From Paramoeba atlantica (taxonomy: Eukaryota > Discosea), in contig CDRNVI010000016.1 in the NCBI GenBank assembly GCA_977017575.1, positions 310,001 to 374,000 of the forward strand: DNA of 64,000 nucleotides. The letters run 5' to 3'. Positions within the stretch are counted from its first letter, which is position 1. Each line of letters begins with the position of its first letter. Below the pieces are notes generated by a model. That model searched no databases. It was not told the origin of the DNA and worked only from the letters and a program-made list of their open reading frames with translations. Positions 29,367 to 38,639 of this stretch are shown here, piece by piece. Both the position numbers and the translations under genes were made by a program.

Positions 29367-31826
29367 ATGTTGTCTTTGCGAGGTCGTCGGGAAGACTCGG
29401 ATTCCGAGTCTGGATTCTCTAGTTCTGACGAAGAGACGACTTATCAAGTCTCCCGCACAGAGATATCCGGGCAAGAGGTGATGACGCAAAAGGCACGTCG
29501 TCACGATTTTCTTAAGAAGACAGCTGATGCCGATTTCGAGGACCATGCGGAGGAAGATTCTTCGAACATTGTCTCGCGACTTGCACGAGTAACTGATCAA
29601 CTGGACCAGTGTCAATACGCTTTTTTGAGTCACATACGAAGTAAGGAGTGGAGGAAAGCGTACGAGACGTGGTCTACGATGCTCAAACATCTTGAGTATG
29701 TCCTAACGCAGAAGACACAGCTGCCTTACCCGTTCCTGTCAGCCGCACGCTTTGCCCGAGATACGTTCACTGCACCTGTATTTTCTCAAGTTCGTGAAGA
29801 GGTTCCGCGAGATCAACGTAAAAGTCTTACAGATTTGCAAAAGAGTGTTGAACAGTATTACTCTCAGTACGAGGAACAGATCGAGGGCATGGATCAAGCG
29901 AGTGATGCGGAGGAAGACGAAGAAGTCAACACGCTTGCGCACAAATGGAAGAGTGTGGACAACGCAGCACTATGTGCTCTTGCTCAGGACAATGATCTCT
30001 CCGAAGAGGCGATAGCGAAGAAAATTGAAGCGTTGCGCACTACTCAAGGCAAAAAGAGTACCGATCGCCGCCTATTTCACTTTGTGCTTGAAGCTCTGTT
30101 GACGCAGAGCGCTGCCTACCCTAGAGCTCAAGGGCTGGTAAATAGCCTTTTATTCGCATCGGTGCTGGACAATCGAAAGCGCGGAGATGAAGCCATTGAT
30201 TCTGCCCATTGGATGAAAGCGGCAAGTTACTTAGAAAAACTAATTAATTTGATGGACAAACACCCACGAGTAGTCGTAGAAGATCTAGTATCTCAACGTA
30301 AAACCGCACCTTTGGAGCCAGACGCATTCGCATTGACAGCAAGTGTGTTTTCACTCGTGTCGCGTTTGCTTGAAGAATACAATGAAGGTATTAAAAAGGT
30401 AGATGTCTATTCCGATGAATATCTACGCTGGTTACGGGCGGAGAGTCACCTTGTAGTGCTGCTACAAAGGGGATTAAACATGTACGCAAAGAAACCCTCG
30501 GAAGACATCAACGTACCCTCAGAGCTCGCGACAAGTCTGCTCTACCTGCTTCATTACAGAAAATCATCTACGCATAAGCAACTTGTAGTCGCCTACGGCA
30601 CACCCCCCCATCTTCGGTCTGTGCCAGCTGTTGGTCCAAATTTAAGAGAATCTATGTATGCTCTTCATCACTACGTACGGGGTCGGGCGTCGACTGACGA
30701 GTGCAAACTACGAGCGACGCTTTACTTTGTATACCACTTGGCTCAACAAGGCGATCACAGTGAAGCGCATCGGTTATTTCTAACAGCGAAATGCGGGAAG
30801 TACGCTCATCAAACGAAAGACGTTGCGATTCGAGTGCAGTACAACCGATGCATTATGCAGATCGCTATTGCAGCATTTCGTATCGGAAATATTGCCTACG
30901 CTGGTCAGTCCTTACTCAACATTTACTCTCTCAACAAATACAAGGAACTTGTTGCTCAAGCGCAGGATAGACGCAGACAAGAAACGGGACTTCGGCATAA
31001 TTATGTGCCACCACACATGCACATCAATACAGAAATTACGGATGCGATCTACTTCATCTACTGCATGCTCTTCCACGACTACTCTCGGAGAAAAGAATTT
31101 CAAGTGTATCGCATCTTCGTTACATCAATGCAACGACAACACTTCCTTGGTCCCCCGGAAAGCTCCCGCGAACGGATTTACGCAGCCATCAGTGCATTTA
31201 GAAAAGCAGACTGGGAGACATCCGTGTCTCATATCAGAGCCATAGGTGGATGGAAAGCAATTGGTCTTGACACTGGTGCTACAGAAAAACTTTTGGATCC
31301 CCTTTTTCAGACCATCAAATTAGAATGTCTAAAAAACTTTTTGGCGCATCATCGAGGATATTACGGTAATATTGGGCTCAACGACCTAGTTGCAAAGTTC
31401 GGACTGGATATTGCTACCGTTCGAAAAAAGCTTACCCGGATGATTTTATCCCGTGAGCTGTACGGGTCTTTTAATCCTGGGATGACTCATTTGCACATCG
31501 GGAGTTCACATCATACAGTACACGAAAAAACCCTCCTGTACTTAATGGACCGAGTACAACAATTGTCCGAACTTACGGAAAGAGCGCAAGATCAAAAAGC
31601 TTCGGAGCAAAGCGGTGCCGTTGCCCCTGGGAGTCGTGATAATACGTACGGGACGTCACGATACGGTCCAACCCGATATGGACGAATTAATGTGCGCGGA
31701 GCTGCTCTAAAACAGGTTTCTGCAAAAAATCCTCTCAATACATTCCGGGTATCTCGTTCGTATCCAACAAGTGCACAAGGGTCGCGCAGCACCCCTACTT
31801 ACCGTCGCGTTGGTATGGGAAAATAA
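29367..31826 (+). CDS. EIF3C: Translation initiation factor eIF3 subunit C
   Basis: eIF3c is a core scaffold subunit of eIF3 that contacts the 40S ribosome, eIF1 and eIF5. The 819-residue protein has an acidic, Ser-rich N-terminus (DSDSESGFSSSDEE), as in the family. The helical body includes REWRKAYE-like KEWRKAYETWSTMLKHLEYV. The C-terminal PCI domain has the winged-helix segment GNIGLNDLVAKFGLDIATVR followed by LTRMILSRELYGS. The tail is Gly/Arg/Tyr-rich. The ATG at 29367 is chosen because the longer frame upstream lacks an ATG. Length is close to yeast Nip1 (812 aa, from memory). Confidence 0.93.
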   Translation: MLSLRGRREDSDSESGFSSSDEETTYQVSRTEISGQEVMTQKARRHDFLKKTADADFEDHAEEDSSNIVSRLARVTDQLDQCQYAFLSHIRSKEWRKAYETWSTMLKHLEYVLTQKTQLPYPFLSAARFARDTFTAPVFSQVREEVPRDQRKSLTDLQKSVEQYYSQYEEQIEGMDQASDAEEDEEVNTLAHKWKSVDNAALCALAQDNDLSEEAIAKKIEALRTTQGKKSTDRRLFHFVLEALLTQSAAYPRAQGLVNSLLFASVLDNRKRGDEAIDSAHWMKAASYLEKLINLMDKHPRVVVEDLVSQRKTAPLEPDAFALTASVFSLVSRLLEEYNEGIKKVDVYSDEYLRWLRAESHLVVLLQRGLNMYAKKPSEDINVPSELATSLLYLLHYRKSSTHKQLVVAYGTPPHLRSVPAVGPNLRESMYALHHYVRGRASTDECKLRATLYFVYHLAQQGDHSEAHRLFLTAKCGKYAHQTKDVAIRVQYNRCIMQIAIAAFRIGNIAYAGQSLLNIYSLNKYKELVAQAQDRRRQETGLRHNYVPPHMHINTEITDAIYFIYCMLFHDYSRRKEFQVYRIFVTSMQRQHFLGPPESSRERIYAAISAFRKADWETSVSHIRAIGGWKAIGLDTGATEKLLDPLFQTIKLECLKNFLAHHRGYYGNIGLNDLVAKFGLDIATVRKKLTRMILSRELYGSFNPGMTHLHIGSSHHTVHEKTLLYLMDRVQQLSELTERAQDQKASEQSGAVAPGSRDNTYGTSRYGPTRYGRINVRGAALKQVSAKNPLNTFRVSRSYPTSAQGSRSTPTYRRVGMGK

Positions 31827-32348
31827 TAGAAATCACTCGAACATGAGCTTAGCTTTAACGAATTTTATTTACCACTGTAGGACGGAAACTTGGGACTATT
31901 CGTTGACATTTTCGCTGATATTATACTGTGCTCGACAATATTATTGTGTATCGACAATATTATTATGTATTACTACATTTTTTGGGGGGATTACGTTGCT
32001 GTTATACATATTCTTTTAACATTTTTTTGTGTGGAATAAGGGGCCAATGTATCAGAAAGCGCAGCATTTCAGAATTATTAGACATGTAAACGTCATCTGC
32101 CTTTAACGAGAAATAATTTTATATGCGGATTCGTAATATATGTAATTGAACGAAGAGAATAGTTGATCTTGATATAGCATAGGCTTGTAAAGCTTTACAC
32201 ATATTAAACTGAACAGATCGGTATGGAACATTGTCAAAAATTTGCTTTTGAATTTTTTTTACAGTTATGAAAATGTACACTAGTACACGTTCGGCGTATA
32301 CTGTATTCGTTTGAACAGCATTTATCGATCATACGTTATCCTTGAAGC
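31827..32348. other. Intergenic stretch with a short direct repeat
   Basis: AT-rich. TCGACAATATTATTGTGTA near 31931 is followed at once by TCGACAATATTATTATGTA, an imperfect 19-bp tandem pair. Nothing else is recognisable; it separates eIF3c from the FtsH-type gene. Confidence 0.5.
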
Positions 32349-34193
32349 ATGAACTTTTGGAGATGGGGTCGTCCATTGGATGGACAACAAAACTTTAGCG
32401 AAAGCCAGACCGACGAGACTTCTTTGGAGTATCGAAGGGGGTTTTATCACGCTGTGATGCGAAAACCAGAAATCTACGACGACGATCCTCCGTTTTGGCA
32501 GACGTTTTTTCGTAGCTTAATTTTTATGTCCGTGCCTATGGGACTACTATACTTTTTTCAAAGGAGCATGATGCGTGAAATCCGTACTGAAGGGAAAGGA
32601 CTTATGAGCATGTTGATCGATCCTCCGCGCAATTTTCTCGTAACGAGCAAGAGTACTACGTTTAAAGACGTTATCGGGCTTCCGCAAGCTACTGAAGAAC
32701 TCAGACTTTACGTTGATTTTCTTAGGAATCCAGGGAAGTTTATTACACTTGGCGCCCGGCTTCCACGCGGATGTCTTCTCACAGGCCCGCCCGGGACGGG
32801 TAAGACGCTCTTAGCCAAAGCAGTAGCAGGCGAAGCTAACGTACCGTTCCTATCCTGTAGCGGGAGTGACTTTGTCGAAGTTTTCTTAGGGTCGGGTCCG
32901 AAGACTGTGCGAAAACTTTTTCAAGAGGCGAGAGACAAGTCTCCATGCATAGTCTTTATTGATGAAATTGATGCCGTAGGTGCACGAGGACGTCAGAGCA
33001 CCGCTGGCAGTTCTCAGGAAGAAAACCGTACAATCAACCAGCTTCTGATGGAGTTGGATGGCTTAACTACATCTTCAAGCACTATTATAGTGCTGGCCGC
33101 AACAAATTTTGTAGAAAATGTAGATGGTGCGCTTCTGAGGGAAGGTAGATTTGATCGCAAAGTGGACTTACCTTTACCCGATCCTACTGCGCGGCAGCAA
33201 CTATTTTATCATTTTCTGTGCAAGGTTGTCACCGGTGACCCTCGGGGCAAGCAAATAACGAACGAATATGCCGTTGAGAAGAACAAGCTCCATCCCACAC
33301 AAGGCTTTAAAACTGAAAACCTGCCCCCTAACGTGAAGAATAATTCTCAACTTGCCGATATTATGTCTCAGCTCACTCCAGGACTGTCCCCAGCGACTAT
33401 TGCTTCCGTTGTAAACGAGGCAGCACTAGCCGCAGCATCTCGCAATGAATCCATTGTCGCACTCGGAAGACTCAAAGAAGCAGTTGATGACGTGACTGTT
33501 GGTCGTCGAAGTCCCTCGCGACTCAGTACGGCGGGAAGAAAAAGGGTCGCACTACATGAATGTGGTCATGCCCTTACAGCATGGCTACTCCCTGAGCAGC
33601 GACCAGTGACTAAGATATCGATTATTCCTCGAGGACCTGCGGGAGGGTTTACTCAACAAGAAGGTAGGGAGGCTCTGGACCCCACTACACGTATGGAAAT
33701 GTTTACAAACTTGTGTGTGCTACTAGGTGGACGCTGTGGTGAAAGTCTACACCACCGAAATTTGACCACTGGTGCTACAGATGATCTCCAGAAAGCAACC
33801 AAACAGTGTATTGCGCAACTTCTTACGCTGGGCATGTCACCTAGTGTAGGGTCTCTTTCGTTCAACCCCCAGGTTGTCACCAGGGGTCGACTGTTTGTTA
33901 CGCATAGCTCAACTTTGCAGCATCGGGCGGAGACCGTCGCCGATGACCTTATTAATCTGGCGCTACAGATTACAACAGAGCTGCTAGAGGATCACCGCAA
34001 AGAGTTGTTCACTTTGCAAAACGAGCTTTTAGAGCACAATGAGCTCTCCCAGGAACAAGTGACTCTTATTCTAGGTGCAAGGCCCAAAGGAAGTTTGTTC
34101 AGTGCCATTCGATGCAGACACATACATAACACATACGATGGAAAATCTGTGGATTCAAATATGTCTTCCGCGCCAATGTCAACGTATTCATGA
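32349..34193 (+). CDS. FtsH-family AAA metalloprotease, organellar (m-AAA/i-AAA type)
   Basis: FtsH proteases are membrane-anchored hexamers that unfold and degrade inner-membrane proteins. The 614-aa protein has one clear transmembrane helix (about 54-71), Walker A GPPGTGKT (146-153), aromatic pore motif FVEVF (175-179), Walker B CIVFIDEID (200-208), and the arginine-finger region GALLREGRFDR. The zinc site is HECGH (403-407), with the third ligand in TTGATDDL (about 478). The lid carries an extra segment of about 40 residues (295-335) not usual in the family. LTPGLS and NEAAL are m-AAA-like (AFG3/YTA12), but m-AAA subunits normally have two transmembrane helices and i-AAA have one. The type is left open. 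Mitochondria is the likely site; a plastid is possible. Confidence 0.9.
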   Translation: MNFWRWGRPLDGQQNFSESQTDETSLEYRRGFYHAVMRKPEIYDDDPPFWQTFFRSLIFMSVPMGLLYFFQRSMMREIRTEGKGLMSMLIDPPRNFLVTSKSTTFKDVIGLPQATEELRLYVDFLRNPGKFITLGARLPRGCLLTGPPGTGKTLLAKAVAGEANVPFLSCSGSDFVEVFLGSGPKTVRKLFQEARDKSPCIVFIDEIDAVGARGRQSTAGSSQEENRTINQLLMELDGLTTSSSTIIVLAATNFVENVDGALLREGRFDRKVDLPLPDPTARQQLFYHFLCKVVTGDPRGKQITNEYAVEKNKLHPTQGFKTENLPPNVKNNSQLADIMSQLTPGLSPATIASVVNEAALAAASRNESIVALGRLKEAVDDVTVGRRSPSRLSTAGRKRVALHECGHALTAWLLPEQRPVTKISIIPRGPAGGFTQQEGREALDPTTRMEMFTNLCVLLGGRCGESLHHRNLTTGATDDLQKATKQCIAQLLTLGMSPSVGSLSFNPQVVTRGRLFVTHSSTLQHRAETVADDLINLALQITTELLEDHRKELFTLQNELLEHNELSQEQVTLILGARPKGSLFSAIRCRHIHNTYDGKSVDSNMSSAPMSTYS

Positions 34194-34497
34194 AAGCAAT
34201 AAGATTTTTTCCGAGTCTTCTGTGCTCCAACAAAACAAATGTACGCTGGAATATAATTATTAATAGTTGACTGCAGAAGAAATTGGTACACATCTGTATG
34301 CTTCAGATCATAACATTGTACAAAAAAATGTTTTTGAGTTACATTGTGTATAATTATACTTCTGTTGCTAGCATACATTGTATTGCAAAACAATTAGTAG
34401 ATGCCGAATGAGTGATTGATTCGAGCGAACAACCGTACACATATTGTGCAAAGGTGGATTGAGCGTCATTTTTTTAGTGTTTTAACATTTTTGTCGC
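34194..34497. other. Intergenic stretch, no gene seen
   Basis: AT-rich, no element end or RNA gene. A T-rich tract ending in TTTTTTTAG lies about 25 bases upstream of the next ATG. Confidence 0.4.
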
Positions 34498-35556
34498 ATG
34501 ACATGTACCTTATCAGAAGTCACATCTAAAGAGATGAATAGTAAGTGCCTCATTAAAACAGTGGAAAGCTCATGTGGAGAAGAGCGCCGAAATCTTTTGC
34601 TATCTTTTCAAAGGGCCTGTTCAAATTATGACACAGTTGAAAAAGAAATCCGACTGAACGCCTTGCTACGCCATTATGTTCATCATAATCAGTTTAGGCT
34701 TGCAGACCGTCTGATATCAACGACTTACCCGGAAATTGGGAAAAGACCATGTGCAGAACTCACCCATGCGGCTCTCTCTATGAGCAGTCATTCCCAAAGC
34801 GCTCGTTTCTTTTTCTATATGGCTGTGGTCAAGGCGATAAAGTTAGAATATTCTACTGCTCTTAGTTGTATATTACAATCACTCCGCGAGGCTAATTCTC
34901 AAGCACTTGGATTTCGAGTAATTGTATCAAAATTTGGAATTGTCGTCAAACTCCTTGCAGGCGAAGTACCTGAACGTTCTACGTTTTTTGCAAACGAATT
35001 AAATCCGTTTTTATTGCCGTATTCTGCACTAGTGACTTGTGTACATAATGGTGAGCTATCTAGCTTTCAGCCTCTCCTTGCTCAGTACGAAGAAGTTTTT
35101 GAGACAGATGGAACGCTCTCTCTTATTCATCGAGTGCGCCATAGTGTTATAAAAATGGCACTTAAGCGCATAGTTAAATGCTATGCACGCATTTCTCTGA
35201 AAGATTTAGCAACGAAACTGAACTTGGAGCACGCGCAAGATGCTGAGCATATAGCATGCAAGGCCATACACGATCAGGTGATTGAAGCTTATTTGGACCA
35301 TTCGACACAATCTTTAGTTAGTTTGGGGACCGAATATGACTCAAGCTGCTTTAGCTCTATGAAAGAATTTCAGAAAAGAATAAAAACATGCGATGCAATC
35401 CGGACTCAATCCTTGCGTTCTATGACATACAACATTTCAGAAAGCGAAGATGAGAAAAAATTTGAAGAATTGAGAAAAACTATCGAGGAGAGCACGAAAG
35501 AACTGGTTAAAGCTCTCGAATCAGGTTTTGATTTCGACAGTGAAGATGAGTTTTAG
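34498..35556 (+). CDS. RPN3: 26S proteasome lid subunit Rpn3 (PSMD3), short form
   Basis: Rpn3 is a PCI-domain subunit of the 19S lid. The sequence shows the family blocks in order: RFFFYMAVVKAIKLEYSTAL, GFRVIVSKFGIVVKLLAGEV followed by PERSTF, then LSLIHRVRHSVIKMALKRI, YARISLKDLATKLNLEHAQD, AEHIACKAIHDQVIEAYLDH. The tail is acidic. At 352 aa it is about 170-180 residues shorter than human or yeast Rpn3, and the missing part is N-terminal helical repeats. No in-frame continuation is visible upstream of 34498, so the short form appears real unless an upstream exon exists. The ATG at 34498 is the first in the frame. Confidence 0.88.
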   Translation: MTCTLSEVTSKEMNSKCLIKTVESSCGEERRNLLLSFQRACSNYDTVEKEIRLNALLRHYVHHNQFRLADRLISTTYPEIGKRPCAELTHAALSMSSHSQSARFFFYMAVVKAIKLEYSTALSCILQSLREANSQALGFRVIVSKFGIVVKLLAGEVPERSTFFANELNPFLLPYSALVTCVHNGELSSFQPLLAQYEEVFETDGTLSLIHRVRHSVIKMALKRIVKCYARISLKDLATKLNLEHAQDAEHIACKAIHDQVIEAYLDHSTQSLVSLGTEYDSSCFSSMKEFQKRIKTCDAIRTQSLRSMTYNISESEDEKKFEELRKTIEESTKELVKALESGFDFDSEDEF

Positions 35557-35988
35557 AAGCATTAACAAATACCTTAGAAGCACGACATACATGCATGCGT
35601 ATGTAGGCGTGCACTGCTCGTTGTACTGCTGACTTTGAAAATCATCTGCAATAATGCACACACAATATTTTTGCATTGTTTTAGAAGGATTCATGTATTC
35701 CGAAGGATTTATTAAAATTTAATCTGTATCCCTCGAATGTGATATAGCAAATGTCTTTTTATGAGAATTACACATGTGATTGAATTCAAAACTAAGAGGA
35801 CACGCCCTTGTACTGACAATTTTACTGAATAACCTATTTTCTTTGAAGAAAGGGGTACCGCTAGTGAAATCTGAGATGCGATAATCACATTGGCCTTTTT
35901 TTATGGATTCTTAATTCATTATACAAAATCTTGCCCCGTCATATGCCAGTTGAATACCACCGAATTTGCAAAGATTCACCGTCATCCT
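35557..35988. other. Intergenic stretch, no gene seen
   Basis: AT-rich with scattered ATACATGCATG-like repeats near 35590. The last 100 bases are in frame with the next gene but lack an ATG. Confidence 0.4.
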
Positions 35989-36558
35989 ATGAGTCCCGAA
36001 CCTTGCCCAGCTTCACTGTTTGAATTCTACGAAAGGGGGAAGCAAGAAGCATATCGACGAACGGAAGAACAGTGCATCTCCGCTCGAGAAAAGCGTTTGT
36101 GGTACTCAGCCGCAACAGGGCTTGTTACAATTTTTATAACCGGAGCTTACCTGAATTACATGTTAATTCGGGCTGAAAAGCGAGCCAAAGATCTAAATAC
36201 ACAGCTAATATCGGGACTTGCCGAACGCAACGCACAGTTGCGGCAGGAAAGGAATAAAGTATTAGCCTTAAGAACTGCTATTGACGATATCTCTACACTT
36301 TCGGAGCAGCAGAAGGAGGAAATCAATGGCCTTCGTACCGAGAGACTTGTCGAGGGATACCGTCAGAGACATCACGTACGAGAAAAGTTTAATCTCCGTC
36401 TCAATCAAGTGCGAATAATGAACGAACGAAGCAGAGATCAAATAATACTTCATCAAACTAGAAATAAGTACGATTGTTTTGTTCTTAAGCGAGACGTGCT
36501 TAAAGCTTGTTGCTATTCTATGTCGACAGCATTCTGTATATTATCTTTTATACGATAA
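35989..36558 (+). CDS. Unknown coiled-coil membrane protein, 189 aa
   Basis: No family recognised. From the ATG at 35989 the protein has a charged N-terminal region, one hydrophobic helix (WYSAATGLVTIFITGAYLNY, about 37-56), then a long helical segment of about 100 residues rich in Arg, Glu, Gln and Leu (NAQLRQERNKVLALRTAIDD) that should form a coiled coil. A short hydrophobic C-terminus (STAFCILSFIR) follows. This is the architecture of mitochondrial or ER scaffold proteins, but no function is assigned. The frame extends 99 bases upstream without an ATG. Confidence 0.55.
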   Translation: MSPEPCPASLFEFYERGKQEAYRRTEEQCISAREKRLWYSAATGLVTIFITGAYLNYMLIRAEKRAKDLNTQLISGLAERNAQLRQERNKVLALRTAIDDISTLSEQQKEEINGLRTERLVEGYRQRHHVREKFNLRLNQVRIMNERSRDQIILHQTRNKYDCFVLKRDVLKACCYSMSTAFCILSFIR

Positions 36559-36849
36559 ATCGCCTTTTGTGCATCTAGTACATTACCACACACATCTGCA
36601 CCAGTAGTAGACTGTATTCCTCTCATTATTGAAGACTCCCTCAGTTCATTGTAGGGCGATAAATTATTGGATGATAACCATATTCCTTTGTTTCTCGCAT
36701 TTTTTGAATCCATATACCACCCACCTAGATTTCGGAACCCCTCTATGCAATTAGGAGAGATGCTGCAGAACTCCTTTTGGAACTCGTCGAAATGATCTCG
36801 TCGAAATGAAGGGGTCCGTGGTGAACTGAGCAATAGTAATAAAAATACG

Positions 36850-38574
36850 ATGAAGTCGACTGCGACAGCAGCACTCTCACAGGCTCCTCTTGCGTTTTAC
36901 GCCACTGAGTACGCGCTTCGTAAAAGAATACTTCCGCAGTACTCCACAAAAGAAATTCGAAAAGTTTCTCAAACTGATGGCATTCAAGGATCGAGTGTTA
37001 CAGGCGTAGAGAAGACTACATTAGAGAACCACTGCAGTTCTTTCTTCCGAATCAAAGAGAATTCTGTAAATGGTACTAATAAAGTACATAAGTTTGGTGC
37101 TGAACATTCCTGCGAATATTCCTTAATTTATGCTGGTGATATTTTGGAACATTTAACAAAACAAAGTCCTCTTGACATTTTTGAATTGGCGGGATTACAA
37201 CCAACTGGATCCACACAAAGCGATTTGTTGCATCTTTTTCGCCGAATCGTTGTTCATCACAAGAAAGCTCCTAGTGATGTGTTGCGCTCCTGTGCACAAG
37301 AGATTATGGGCTACCTCAGACTGAAAGAGGTAACCAACATCCAAATGGATGACATTGTTTGTGTTATTGATGCCTTCGCTTATTTAAAAATCTTAGATGA
37401 ATACTGGTCCTGTTTTCTACAAGCTGCCGAATGGGTGATAGAGCACGAAGCCGAATTGTGTAGAGCACACCTCGCACCAGTGGGATACGCATTAATAGAG
37501 CTGTACAGTAATCACACAAAAACCCAAAAGCAAGTTTTTCAATGCCTGTTAAGCAGCATTCTGCAGAGGGCAAAATTATTTTCCACTATGTACATTGAGC
37601 GTCATGACGAAATTAATTTCAACGAGCACCTACTAGGAAACCTGACAATTAAAGGAGGATGCACAACTCTGCTGCACGACGACGGCATATCGCTGGACCG
37701 TAAAAATCACGCTCGTCATGTTCCACAAAAAACTAGCCTACTCACAGTTCACGAAATGGCTATATTGTCCAACGCCGTTCATCTTCTCGAATTATCACAA
37801 TACGAGATGACGTTTCTTAACTCATGTACACAGCAATTGATACGTTCGTTGGATTATTGCTCTGTCATAGACCTGAGCTGCGTATTATACTCCGTTGTGC
37901 AGGCCTCTCTGACAAACTCGGGAACGGCCCTGGTTGTACACGATCAGTATGCGGCAGATATCCGATCAAGTTTAGCTTCATGTGAAAGAAGGACGTATGA
38001 ATTGTCCTGCAATATGGACCTTCCGTCACTTTGCTTTACACTTGACGCCTACAGTTACGTACCAGTGCTTAGTGTTGATACTTGTTCTTCATTATGCGAT
38101 AGAGTACTTCAACTGTGGACCGGTCGAATCCCAGAATCAAGCTATTCACACAGTCTTCCTGTATCTCTTATTCGTCTATTAACATTTTTTGAGTTCAAGA
38201 CAGGTTTTCCTACAACGAAGGACCTTCACATTTCAATAAATACAATCAAAGATGCCACGTGCATGGTCGCGAGTACATTTTCTTCAATAGAATATCGATT
38301 TGAGAATGATCACTTGTACTTTCTTCTCTACGAACTGCTACAATACTTTGAAAATTTTGACAAGACCTTCTGGTCTTCGAATGAGGAGACTGTATCTATG
38401 CAACGGAACCCACAAAGTATATTATTTTCTCTCCTTGATGTGGTCATACGACGCTTGTATAAATCACTTAATAGCGTAATATCTAACCCAAGTATGAAAA
38501 AGAAATATCTTTCTCTGCTTCAATCTGCGACAACACGAAAACTTTGCTCCCGTCATTTTTACAAAAAATGTTGA
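36850..38574 (+). CDS. Unknown helical-repeat protein, possibly organellar RNA-binding, 574 aa
   Basis: The protein is almost entirely amphipathic helices of 30-40 residue period (for example DIVCVIDAFAYLKILDEYWS, HEMAILSNAVHLLELSQYEM, SVIDLSCVLYSVVQASLTNS, LPSLCFTLDAYSYVPVLSVD). This pattern resembles FASTK/OPR or HPR-type repeats found in organellar RNA-binding proteins. No RAP domain is seen at the C-terminus. The N-terminus (MKSTATAALSQAPLAFYATE) is Ala/Ser/Thr-rich with one Lys and could be a targeting peptide. The assignment is structural only. The frame opens at an ATG 290 bp after the previous gene and has no introns. Confidence 0.55.
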   Translation: MKSTATAALSQAPLAFYATEYALRKRILPQYSTKEIRKVSQTDGIQGSSVTGVEKTTLENHCSSFFRIKENSVNGTNKVHKFGAEHSCEYSLIYAGDILEHLTKQSPLDIFELAGLQPTGSTQSDLLHLFRRIVVHHKKAPSDVLRSCAQEIMGYLRLKEVTNIQMDDIVCVIDAFAYLKILDEYWSCFLQAAEWVIEHEAELCRAHLAPVGYALIELYSNHTKTQKQVFQCLLSSILQRAKLFSTMYIERHDEINFNEHLLGNLTIKGGCTTLLHDDGISLDRKNHARHVPQKTSLLTVHEMAILSNAVHLLELSQYEMTFLNSCTQQLIRSLDYCSVIDLSCVLYSVVQASLTNSGTALVVHDQYAADIRSSLASCERRTYELSCNMDLPSLCFTLDAYSYVPVLSVDTCSSLCDRVLQLWTGRIPESSYSHSLPVSLIRLLTFFEFKTGFPTTKDLHISINTIKDATCMVASTFSSIEYRFENDHLYFLLYELLQYFENFDKTFWSSNEETVSMQRNPQSILFSLLDVVIRRLYKSLNSVISNPSMKKKYLSLLQSATTRKLCSRHFYKKC

Positions 38575-38639
38575 GATAATGGCATGCGGATCTAGCAACA
38601 ACGATATACAAACGATGTACCATGTTTGTACAGTTTCGT

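Noticed and set aside
36513-36833. Minus-strand frame of 106 codons
   Set aside because: It has no recognisable domain, overlaps the end of the coiled-coil gene and is the only host-like frame on the minus strand. Chance is more likely.
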